Positions 1 through 7,438 of a stretch of DNA of 47,507 bases are shown in pieces. Under the pieces are notes generated by a model that was given only the letters and a program-made list of their open reading frames with translations, did no database searches and was not told where the DNA came from. The stretch is taken from NCBI GenBank assembly GCA_016927275.1, contig JAFGMW010000072.1, forward strand, positions 1 through 47,507, written 5' to 3'. Positions within the stretch are counted from its first letter, which is position 1. Each line of letters begins with the position of its first letter. The position numbers and the translations under genes are program-made. This stretch comes from Pseudomonadota bacterium (GTDB lineage Bacteria > UBA10199 > 2-02-FULL-44-16 > JAAZCA01).

Positions 1-3
1 GAG

Positions 4-23
4 CCTGCCTGCCGGCAGGCAGG
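4..23. repeat. Perfect 20-bp GC-rich palindrome
   Basis: The sequence reads identically on both strands (CCTGCCTGCC followed by its complement). It lies at the left edge with no gene around it. Palindromes of this composition occur as dispersed intergenic repeats in environmental genomes; that is recollection, not tested here. Nothing else recognisable lies between it and the promoter near 196, except a CACCCCGA/TCGGGGTG inverted repeat (111-118 with 155-162). Confidence 0.6.
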
Positions 24-195
24 GAGGCCGGATTCAGCAGCCTATATGACCCGGCCGACGAAAGCCCCCGACGAGACGGCGTCTGAGTCGAGGAGGGATA
101 GCGAGAAGAGCACCCCGAGCCGCTCCGTCTACATCTGGTAGATGAAGCGCAACTTCGGGGTGATCGATTCCCGATAATCATCATAGGGATTGGTG

Positions 196-224
196 TTGCC
201 CTAGTGCGCGTTTGGGCCTATAAT
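196..224 (+). promoter_or_regulatory. Sigma-70-type promoter for the 407-residue protein gene
   Basis: A -35 element TTGCCC (196-201) and a perfect -10 element TATAAT (219-224) are separated by 17 bp. Transcription would begin near 231, about 43 nt before the GTG start at 274. Confidence 0.6.
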
Positions 225-273
225 GCGCCGGAAAGATTAGAGAAATCATAGCGTTTCAGGAGGTTCCCCGAAC

Positions 274-1497
274 GTGTCGAACGTCTCGATAGAGCAGAGA
301 TACCAGCAGCTCATGGACCTGGTGCAGAAAAACGCGCCCATGGAGGAGATCCAGAAGGCGGAGGTGGAGCTGGCCGATGCAGTCCAGCGCGCGCCGTTCG
401 AGATCAAGGAGGGCACGCCGTTCTTCCAGCAGCTCGCGCAGAAGCTCGACGCCACGCAGGCGTTCCAGCACTTCAGGCTATTGAACGGCAGGATGGTGGA
501 CGACCGGCGCGAGCAGTTCATGGGCCGCCCCGAGAAGCAGGCCGATGAGGCCGGCAGGGCGGCGCAGCAGGAGCAGGCCAAGGAGGTCGCAAAGGAGGTC
601 GCCAAGGACGCCGCAAAGGAGGGCGCCAAGGCGGCGACAGAGGAGGCGGGCAAGAAGGCCGATGCCAAGGAGGCGAAGGAGGGCGCCCGCGCGGCCGCAA
701 GCATGAAGCTCTCCGAGGGGCTGGACCAGAGGGCGGCAGGAAAGCGCCTGGACGAGATGCTCTCGAAGTTCGAGAGGCTGGTGATCGACCGCTTCGAGGG
801 GGGCAAACAGGTCGCGCAGGAGAGCGCGGACGGAAAGCCCCACTTCAATCCCAAGACAGAGGCGGAGTGGAAGCAGTTCTTCCAGAACTTCCTGGACCGC
901 ACGGTCGCGAAGAAGGCCCTCATCGACGACATCAAGCAGCTCTTCATGCGCGGCGTGGTGCAGAAGGGCGGAAAAGGGATCTTCATCGGCGACATGCATC
1001 TGTCAAATGGGAGGGTGGAGAAGTTCGTGCGCTTCTCGATCATCGCCGAGGCGCTCGCGAGGCTCCGCGCCATGATGCCCGGCAGCCAGATCACAAAGGA
1101 GATGCTCGGCAAGATGACGAGCGAGGAGCTGCTCTACCTCGCGCTCGCCGCCACGCGCGGCCGCGAGTTCGCGTTTCAGCAGAAGGATGCGGAGGGCCGA
1201 TTCGGGCTCGCGAAGGCGGAGGCCCAGGCCGCTGAAAAGCTCGGCATCCCGCTCGAGCAGCAGCTCGCTAAGAAGGCGCGGATGCTGAAAGACCGCCGCG
1301 GCCGCGGCATGGCCTGGTACGACAAAGACGGCGAGCCGGAGGAGCTGCCATACCAGTTCGTACCCTGGTGGCAGTGGGGCAACCTCACCGGCCCCTCCAA
1401 CACCAAGTGGGTCACCCGCGTATTCTACGGCGCGCTGTTCATAGTCTCCCTCATAGGCATCGTGGTGCTCACCCTGCGGCTTTTGGCGGGTGGGTAA
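274..1497 (+). CDS. Ala/Lys-rich protein with C-terminal membrane anchor, unknown function
   Basis: 407 residues from a GTG start preceded by AGGAGG (258-263), 10 nt upstream. I do not recognise the family. Residues about 95-150 are a charged, helix-forming stretch of repeated AKE/AKEGA units. The middle part (about 150-340) is mixed helical and lacks a known motif. The C-terminus has a Trp-rich patch (PWWQWGN) followed by one hydrophobic helix (about 380-403) and a three-residue tail. This is the layout of a tail-anchored protein with most of its mass in the cytoplasm. There is no N-terminal signal peptide. It has its own promoter and is followed by an AT-rich spacer, so it is probably monocistronic. 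Coding is strongly supported by start context and codon use; function is unknown. Confidence 0.8.
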   Translation: MSNVSIEQRYQQLMDLVQKNAPMEEIQKAEVELADAVQRAPFEIKEGTPFFQQLAQKLDATQAFQHFRLLNGRMVDDRREQFMGRPEKQADEAGRAAQQEQAKEVAKEVAKDAAKEGAKAATEEAGKKADAKEAKEGARAAASMKLSEGLDQRAAGKRLDEMLSKFERLVIDRFEGGKQVAQESADGKPHFNPKTEAEWKQFFQNFLDRTVAKKALIDDIKQLFMRGVVQKGGKGIFIGDMHLSNGRVEKFVRFSIIAEALARLRAMMPGSQITKEMLGKMTSEELLYLALAATRGREFAFQQKDAEGRFGLAKAEAQAAEKLGIPLEQQLAKKARMLKDRRGRGMAWYDKDGEPEELPYQFVPWWQWGNLTGPSNTKWVTRVFYGALFIVSLIGIVVLTLRLLAGG

Positions 1498-1600
1498 AGC
1501 TTCACTTTTGTAGTATCAACCTAATATATTAATTTATATGGTTTAATTTACTTTTACTTCAAGGCAACTCCAGGGCCCGCGCTGCCGATAATATTGATGT

Positions 1601-3856
1601 ATGGGTATCATAATCAAACCTGGCAAAATTCCTGAAGAAACCGCTTTGAGGATAAAAACCCTCTACCGCGAAGAGGCCTCTGTTCTGCTCGCACAGGGCC
1701 CGCGTGAAACAGACAGGGCCCACTTCGAGCTCACGATACAGGAGGGCGAGATCGAGGGCGGGGAGGCGCTCGAGACAGGGGAGGAGGGCTCGGGTGTCCT
1801 GGCAGACTATCTCACACTGAACGAGGGCGGCAAAGGCGTCACTTCGAGCGGAATAGGCTTTGTGATCGAAGAGGGCGTGCCGGCGCCTCGCATAGATAAT
1901 TTCAACCGCCTCTTCGTCACATATCACAACGGTTCGGGCGAGCTGCGCGCAAGGTCCTTTGACAACAGGTCGTGCATCCCGATGGATGTTGAGCAGGCAG
2001 ACGGGCTCCCCGCGCAGAGGCTCGAATGCTTTGAGACCTCGTTCCTCGGCGCCGCGGAGTTCGTCTCGCTCAAGGTAGGGGACTGGAACGGCGACGGCCG
2101 GATCGACATGGCATATGTTGTGGATGACCCGATCCTGGGCAGGCAGACCTATCTCTTCCAGAACAAGCCGATCCATGAGATCGCGCCCGAGGGCGCCTCG
2201 CAGCTGTGGAAGGTCTACGACGGGCTGCTCGCGGACGGCGTGGAGCTGGACGCGCACTTCATAGGCAGGATGAGGGCGCTCGGCGCGAAGATGGTCGAGC
2301 TCATGAAAGAGGGTGAGGACGCCATTGTCGACGACATCATGCGGAAGATCGACTATGCAATGGGTCTGGGTCACAGCGTGGAATACAGTTTCAAGCTCGA
2401 TTTCCTGACCGCGCTCCTCGACGTGTTCGAGCTCTCGGGCGGAGATCTTCGCATCGTGGCCGATGTCGGCATCAAACGAGACGAATTGCTCTTCCACAAT
2501 CTTCGGCTCATGAGGCTCGCAGGCATGTTCGCGAAGGCGCGCGACAAGGACAGCACAGGCAGCCTCAAAGAGGCGTATCTGGTCAACATGATGAGCGGCC
2601 TCTACTGGTACTCAATTGCTGGAATGACGCCCTATGCGGATGCCGAGTACGAAGCCCTGGTCCGCTCCATAGCCTCGATGGGGAACGGCATGACCGAGGA
2701 GCAGCTGGCCGGCATACACGCGGCGATGTGGTTCGGCTTCATTCGCCCCCATGACGGTCAGGGGACCACTCCCGTCGGGCTCGCCTCGCAGATCGACCAG
2801 GCCATGTCAGCGCCGGATGCAAAGGGGCGCTATGCTGCGCTGTACGATCTCTTCAGGGGAGATCTCGATCTGGACGCGGATTTTCTGGTAAAGTACTCCC
2901 CCTTCATCACCGCCTCAAATCTCCCGACCTTAGAGGACTTGAGGATCGCCGATGCGGCCATCGGGTCCGAGGATGCGCTCCGCCTCTACCAGAAGTTCAA
3001 CATCACCCGCTTCGCGCGCTATCATCCCTCGGTGCTCAGGCACCTGGTCGATATGGCGAAGGACCCGGATCACATGAGGGACAGACCGCTGGTCATGATC
3101 GTCACGGCACAGTTCGACGGCACGGGGATGTTCCACTGGGGCCGGAGGTTCGAGTACGACCCGCGCGTGCGGGTGGTGGCCGTGGAGGTGGGTTCGGTCC
3201 CGGAATTGGACTTTGCGATCAGGGACCTTGCGAAAAAATACGGCGCTCCGGACAGCGTGATGATAACCGCGCACGGCGACCCCTCGTACATGATGATGGG
3301 ATATTTGAGCCCCGACGAAGCCCGCTCGTCTAGCACCGGTTTTCTCATGGCCGAAGAAAGATCTGTCGGTCACAAGGTGTCGTTGCTCTCGGTGGATCAC
3401 CATTATGATTTTCTTTCCAAGAATCTCGGCGGCGTGTTCGGGAGCGCGAGGCCCCAGATCGTGCTCAACTCGTGCAGCACGGGCAAGGAGAGGCCCGACG
3501 GCAGGCTCAATGTTGCGCAGATGTTCGCCAACGTCTTCCAGACCGAGGTCTATGCGCCCGAGGCGGTGGAGGGGCTCTTGAAGCTCGACGTGGATGTGGA
3601 CGCCAACGGCCGCGCGAGGCTGAATCCCCTCTTCGCAGAGGTGCGCGACGGTCCGATCGGTCTCAACGACGGCGGCCGGAGGTTCGTGCCGCAGCCCTAC
3701 GGCATGGTCACGCGGCGGGGGCTCAGCCGGCGGCAGAGGGACGCGGTGGCCTCGTCCGGCGAGGCGCTCCCGGGCTCGGACCGCATCCCGGACCTCGGCA
3801 AAAAAGAGGGCCGCAGTCGCGCGCGAGAGTTCTTCCGCGGGATCTTCGGGTGGTGA
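1601..3856 (+). CDS. Large protein with caspase-like (clan CD) His/Cys dyad, putative cysteine peptidase
   Basis: 751 residues, no signal peptide. An FG-GAP/EF-loop-like Ca-binding segment DWNGDGRID lies at 161-169. Residues about 495-660 resemble the clan CD fold seen in CHAT, C80 and gingipain-type peptidases: a hydrophobic strand (MIVTAQF), then TAHGDP with His558, then a strand ending in LNSCSTG with Cys625. The order His-Gly ... Ser-Cys, each after a hydrophobic strand, is the hallmark of the clan. The middle (about 220-490) is helical and unrecognised. The start lacks a clear Shine-Dalgarno, so ATG 1601 is provisional. It follows an AT-rich spacer (1498-1600) and stands alone. The peptidase assignment is inferred from motif order only; an inactive relative is possible. 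Confidence 0.6.
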   Translation: MGIIIKPGKIPEETALRIKTLYREEASVLLAQGPRETDRAHFELTIQEGEIEGGEALETGEEGSGVLADYLTLNEGGKGVTSSGIGFVIEEGVPAPRIDNFNRLFVTYHNGSGELRARSFDNRSCIPMDVEQADGLPAQRLECFETSFLGAAEFVSLKVGDWNGDGRIDMAYVVDDPILGRQTYLFQNKPIHEIAPEGASQLWKVYDGLLADGVELDAHFIGRMRALGAKMVELMKEGEDAIVDDIMRKIDYAMGLGHSVEYSFKLDFLTALLDVFELSGGDLRIVADVGIKRDELLFHNLRLMRLAGMFAKARDKDSTGSLKEAYLVNMMSGLYWYSIAGMTPYADAEYEALVRSIASMGNGMTEEQLAGIHAAMWFGFIRPHDGQGTTPVGLASQIDQAMSAPDAKGRYAALYDLFRGDLDLDADFLVKYSPFITASNLPTLEDLRIADAAIGSEDALRLYQKFNITRFARYHPSVLRHLVDMAKDPDHMRDRPLVMIVTAQFDGTGMFHWGRRFEYDPRVRVVAVEVGSVPELDFAIRDLAKKYGAPDSVMITAHGDPSYMMMGYLSPDEARSSSTGFLMAEERSVGHKVSLLSVDHHYDFLSKNLGGVFGSARPQIVLNSCSTGKERPDGRLNVAQMFANVFQTEVYAPEAVEGLLKLDVDVDANGRARLNPLFAEVRDGPIGLNDGGRRFVPQPYGMVTRRGLSRRQRDAVASSGEALPGSDRIPDLGKKEGRSRAREFFRGIFGW

Positions 3857-4002
3857 GTCCCCCATCCGGAGACTTGAAACGACGAATCGTTCGATCCGAC
3901 GTCCTTTCAGGGACGCAGCGATATCTAAATAGTTAAAATTTAAGAATAAATTATCGATCTGAAACGGTCAAAAAGGCCCGCATCTTGCATGTACATATCT
4001 CC

Positions 4003-5769
4003 ATGACAAAACTTGACAGCTCATGCGTGGCGGTTCTGGCAGCGGTCCTGGCCTTGGCGTTCATCGCCGGTTGTTCTGCCGGCGGCAGCGACGCTGAGGA
4101 ATGGTTCGATTCACCCGGTCCCGCCGTGCAGCAGGACGGGCAGCCGGACGATATGGCTGGCGATCTCTCCGATGGCTCCGGGGAGGAGCGCTCAGATGAG
4201 TCGATCGTGCCTGAGGACGAAGCGCCTCCGGACATCGTAGTCGAGGAGCCCGAGTTCGAGGGGTTCGGCACGAACGATACCGATACAGGCAGCCCTGCTG
4301 TCGAGCCGGAGCCCATGGAGATAGTAATCTTAGGCGATGTGCAGACGAGCGCGGTCGAGCTGGAGCCTTACACGCAGGAGTTCGCCGCAGCAGGCGGCAC
4401 AGGGTTCTACACGTGGAGCATCAGCGGTGCGCTCCCCGACGGCCTCTCGTTCGTAAAGCAGGGGAGCGTCGTGAGTATCAGCGGAGCTCCTTCGGAGGGA
4501 TCCGAGGGCAGCTATCCGATCACGATAACGCTCAGCGACACCCTGGGCTGGTGGCCGAACGATTCAGTATCCTTTACTCTCTCTGTCACGCTGCCTGCGG
4601 CTGAGGAGCCTGCGGCAGAACCTGAGCCTGAATCTGAACCTGAGCCTGAACCTGAGCCTGAAGAGGAAGCATCTCCGCCCGCTGTCCCGGACGGCCCCTA
4701 TACGCTCCGCTGCTTCTGGGATGCGGACGACGTCGACGGCGACGGGTATGCAGCCGCAGGCTCCAAGTCCTATCTCGTCGGCAGGGAACTGAACAACCGG
4801 CTCACTTGCCCGGCCGGTTACGTGCCGGCGACCGGCGACTGCGACGATTCGAGCGCCTCGATCCATCCGAGGAGGGGCGAGATCGCGTTCAACGGCGTTG
4901 ACGACAACTGCAACGGCCTCACGGACGAGCCGGCGCCTGTATACCCGTCGAGCTCATCCCGCAGCTTCGAGACCTCGTTCGAGATGATCTTCAAGCTCAA
5001 CGACCAGGCCGCCGCAGCGGTCGAGGGCGATCTCTACGCTGACGTCGAGTACGCGAGGCTCAGGGATTCGGCGAACGCGCAGACCCGGTCGAAGGTGTTC
5101 GTGAGCGCCTACACCTCCGGCGGGAGCAGATACGCCAAATACACCCTCGACGGGCTGAGCACGACCACGGTCTACAGGGCGAGGGTCCGCTTCTTCAGCA
5201 GGGCCGGCACCTCGTACAGCGCTCTGGGGCCTCTCTCGCCCTGGTATTACACGACAACAAACGGCACGACCGAAAAGAGCATCGTCAGGACCAAAATCGT
5301 CGTCAAGGCTCTGAAGCAGCACTCGGACGCGCTCGAGGGCAAGGTCGGCACGCTAGGCACCGTGGACGTGAACGGCACGCGCTACGGCGCAGACCATGAC
5401 GAGTGGTGGTGCAGTGAATTCTATGCGTGGAACGCGAGCAGCTGGCTCAAGGGCGTGGGCTCGAAGACCTCGGTGGACGCGCTGAAGAGCTACTTCTCAT
5501 ACTATGACGGATATTACACGGAGGCGGATATAGGCGTGGGCGATCGCGGCGACTGGGTGAGCATTGACGGCCATCACAGCACCATGCTTCTTGCCATAGA
5601 GAAGAACGGCTCTACGAACAAGGACGACTGGTCGATCTGGACCGTGGAGGGAAACACCGGCGATTCGGGCGGCGTGCCTGTGCCTGCGAACAACGTGGGC
5701 GTGAAGAAGCGGAAGGTCTCTTCCTATGTGATGGGGCTGGGCCACATCATGAGCTCCCAGCTGCTCTGA
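4003..5769 (+). CDS. Mosaic surface lipoprotein: Ig-like, MopE-like Ca/metal-binding and CHAP-like domains
   Basis: 588 residues from ATG 4003 (an in-frame ATG at 3985 would add six residues; neither has a clear Shine-Dalgarno). A lipoprotein signal ends in IAG-Cys24. After an acidic linker come a He_PIG/cadherin-like Ig domain (about 120-197), a Glu-Pro repeat linker, and a MopE-type module (about 237-310: DVDGDGY, GDCDDS, GVDDNCNG). A fibronectin-like segment (about 320-425) follows. The C-terminal 150 residues look like a CHAP/NlpC-P60 papain-fold amidase: WWCSEF with Cys470, GDWVSIDGHH with His524/525, and VEGN (549-551). A cell-wall amidase or peptidase tethered to a membrane is the natural reading; substrate unknown. 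Domain calls rest on motifs read by eye. Confidence 0.72.
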   Translation: MTKLDSSCVAVLAAVLALAFIAGCSAGGSDAEEWFDSPGPAVQQDGQPDDMAGDLSDGSGEERSDESIVPEDEAPPDIVVEEPEFEGFGTNDTDTGSPAVEPEPMEIVILGDVQTSAVELEPYTQEFAAAGGTGFYTWSISGALPDGLSFVKQGSVVSISGAPSEGSEGSYPITITLSDTLGWWPNDSVSFTLSVTLPAAEEPAAEPEPESEPEPEPEPEEEASPPAVPDGPYTLRCFWDADDVDGDGYAAAGSKSYLVGRELNNRLTCPAGYVPATGDCDDSSASIHPRRGEIAFNGVDDNCNGLTDEPAPVYPSSSSRSFETSFEMIFKLNDQAAAAVEGDLYADVEYARLRDSANAQTRSKVFVSAYTSGGSRYAKYTLDGLSTTTVYRARVRFFSRAGTSYSALGPLSPWYYTTTNGTTEKSIVRTKIVVKALKQHSDALEGKVGTLGTVDVNGTRYGADHDEWWCSEFYAWNASSWLKGVGSKTSVDALKSYFSYYDGYYTEADIGVGDRGDWVSIDGHHSTMLLAIEKNGSTNKDDWSIWTVEGNTGDSGGVPVPANNVGVKKRKVSSYVMGLGHIMSSQLL

Positions 5770-5778
5770 ATCCCTTCA

Positions 5779-6282
5779 TCATCTGATGAACCTGGCCAGC
5801 AGCTCTGCTCCCCTGAGGGACGGCGGCCGGGGGCAAGGCTTCCTGCCCAGCGTCCTGGCAAGGTTTCTTCCGTAATTGTTCGGGTGCGGGAAACGCACGA
5901 TTCTCCGGGCTGCGATCTCGAGTTCCTCCATATCCTCTTCATCGCCCCCGCTCTCGCTGACTGAGACCGCTTCCTCCTCGTAGTCGTCGATATAGTATGG
6001 ATAAGGGAATTCGGTCTGGGGCTCGCCTTTGAGCTCCGTTGTCTTCTCCTTTGTGCCGGGATCGTTCCGCCACGGTATTTCGGCAAAGAGCGGATGGGAG
6101 GCAAATCGGCCCGCAGGCAGCCTGAAGCCCTCAACGAAGGGCGTCCTGTGCAGATTGACTTCGATGGAGAGGGGAGTGCGCGCAAGGGCGCCTGCCGTCT
6201 TGATGCTGTTCTGCAACGGCTGCCTGTCCGGCAGCTGTATCGGGGCGAAGAGGCGAAAAAGGACGACCGGACTCGAGTTCAT
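5779..6282 (-). CDS. Hypothetical protein with acidic central segment
   Basis: 167 residues; no family recognised. The start is well supported: AGAGGAG (6291-6297) lies 8 nt before ATG, and a near-consensus promoter sits just upstream. The N-terminus is Pro/Arg-rich with no signal peptide. A Tyr/Asp/Glu-rich acidic stretch (PYPYYIDDYEEE) occupies about residues 93-117, followed by a basic C-terminal third. It is convergent with the CHAP-like lipoprotein gene (9 nt between stops) and divergent from the his operon. Confidence 0.6.
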   Translation of the reverse strand: MNSSPVVLFRLFAPIQLPDRQPLQNSIKTAGALARTPLSIEVNLHRTPFVEGFRLPAGRFASHPLFAEIPWRNDPGTKEKTTELKGEPQTEFPYPYYIDDYEEEAVSVSESGGDEEDMEELEIAARRIVRFPHPNNYGRNLARTLGRKPCPRPPSLRGAELLARFIR

Positions 6283-6302
6283 GCTGCGATCTCCTCTAAT
6301 GC

Positions 6303-6331
6303 TTTATAATAAAGCGCCTGCGCCTAGTCAA
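6303..6331 (-). promoter_or_regulatory. Sigma-70 promoter, minus strand, for the 167-residue protein
   Basis: Read on the minus strand: -35 TTGACT (6331-6326), 17-bp spacer, -10 TATAAA (6308-6303). The predicted transcript begins near 6296, so the leader before ATG 6282 is very short and begins at or near the Shine-Dalgarno. Confidence 0.6.
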
Positions 6332-6368
6332 TGCGGAGGCGATTTGCAAGACAAAAAAAGGTTTTCAG

Positions 6369-6398
6369 TTGACACGGGAACCTTCTGTGGGGCAATCT
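6369..6398 (+). promoter_or_regulatory. Candidate his operon promoter
   Basis: A perfect -35 element TTGACA (6369-6374) is followed 18 bp later by a weak -10-like CAATCT (6393-6398). The -10 is poor, so activity is uncertain. It is the only good -35 between the divergent gene and hisG. Confidence 0.35.
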
Positions 6399-6407
6399 CG
6401 ATTCCCG

Positions 6408-6519
6408 ATGAAGAAGGCGCGCGACAACCACTATCACATGACCAGTTCCTGAAGGAGCCGGTTTGTGATTTCGTGCGCAGAGCGATAGCACGCAAGACGC
6501 CGGCCCTGGGGCCGGCGTC
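6408..6519 (+). promoter_or_regulatory. Possible his leader/attenuator: short ORF plus two hairpins
   Basis: A 14-codon ORF (6408-6452) contains His-Tyr-His (codons 8-10). It is followed by a weak hairpin (6472-6476 with 6488-6492) and a very stable one (GACGCCGGCC, CTGG loop, perfect complement; 6496-6519), then GTCGTTT and hisG. Leader peptide, pause hairpin and terminator-like hairpin are the parts of a transcription attenuator. However, only two His codons are present, the ORF lacks a good ribosome-binding site and the U-run is poor. Confidence 0.35.
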
Positions 6520-6557
6520 GTCGTTTGCGGTCCCTCATGGGTCGCAAGGAGGATGCG

Positions 6558-7430
6558 ATGATGATGAAGGACAGATCGAAGATCAGGATGGCGCTCCCCA
6601 AGGGACGCATGCAGGAGGGGGTAGTATCGCTCCTGGCCGACGCGGGGATCGACGTGCGTTTTCCGAAGCGCGGGTACAGGCCGCGGCTCTCTCTCGCCAA
6701 CTACGAAGCTAAGATACTCAAGCCCCAGAATATCATAGAGATGCTCGGCGCAGGGTCGCGCGACGTGGGGTTCGCAGGCGCGGACTGGGTGGCGGAGCTG
6801 GGCTTTGAGCTCACGGAGCTCATCGACACCGGGCTCGATCCGGTGCGCATGGTGGCCGCGGCGCCGGCCGAGCTGCTCGAGGGCGGGAGGCTGCCCGGGG
6901 GAAGGCTCGTGGTGGCATCGGAGTACGAGAGGCTGGCGGGGAACTGGATCGGACGCGAGCGGCTGGACGCGACCCTGGTTCGCACCTACGGAGCCACCGA
7001 GGTATTCCCCCCCGAGGACGCGGACCTGATCGTCGACCTCGTGGCGTCGGGCGAGACCCTTCGCGCCAACAAGCTCGTGGAGGTGGCGGAGATCATGCGC
7101 TCCTCCACGAGGCTCTACGCGAACCCCCGCGCCATGGATGATCCGAACAGTCGCGCGGAGATCGAGGAGCTTGTCATGCTGCTCCGATCGGTCATCGAGG
7201 CGCGCGGCAGGGTGATGGTGGAGCTGAACGTCCCTGCCGACAGGCTGGAGTCGGTGATCGAGATACTGCCGTGCATGCGCGAGCCCACGATGGCGGAGCT
7301 GCACGGAGGGGCAGGCTACGCGGTAAAGGCGGCGGTGCCGCGCGCCGAGCTGCCGAGGCTGATACCGGAGATAAAGCGCAGGGGGGGCTCGGACATAGTG
7401 GTCATGAGCCTGGCGCAGATAATGTCATAG
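6558..7430 (+). CDS. hisG: ATP phosphoribosyltransferase, long form (HisG)
   Basis: First step of histidine synthesis: ATP + PRPP to phosphoribosyl-ATP. About 290 residues, the long type that carries a C-terminal ACT-like regulatory domain (about 215-290, ending IVVMSLAQIMS) and therefore needs no HisZ partner. The catalytic part begins IRMALPKGRM and contains GADWVAELG and the phosphate-loop region LIVDLVASGETLRAN. AAGGAGG (6546-6552) lies 5-11 nt before three consecutive ATG codons (6558, 6561, 6564), so the exact start is one of these. It is first in the his operon. Feedback inhibition by histidine through the C-terminal domain is expected from the family. Confidence 0.95.
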   Translation: MMMKDRSKIRMALPKGRMQEGVVSLLADAGIDVRFPKRGYRPRLSLANYEAKILKPQNIIEMLGAGSRDVGFAGADWVAELGFELTELIDTGLDPVRMVAAAPAELLEGGRLPGGRLVVASEYERLAGNWIGRERLDATLVRTYGATEVFPPEDADLIVDLVASGETLRANKLVEVAEIMRSSTRLYANPRAMDDPNSRAEIEELVMLLRSVIEARGRVMVELNVPADRLESVIEILPCMREPTMAELHGGAGYAVKAAVPRAELPRLIPEIKRRGGSDIVVMSLAQIMS

Positions 7431-7438
7431 GGGCCAAG

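Noticed and set aside
1-195. Remnant gene or known riboswitch at the left edge
   Set aside because: No ORF or conserved RNA motif was recognised; only a palindrome and a modest inverted repeat are visible.
4621-4668. CCTGAG/CCTGAA hexamer repeat as a regulatory element
   Set aside because: It encodes an ordinary Pro-Glu linker inside the CHAP-like lipoprotein.
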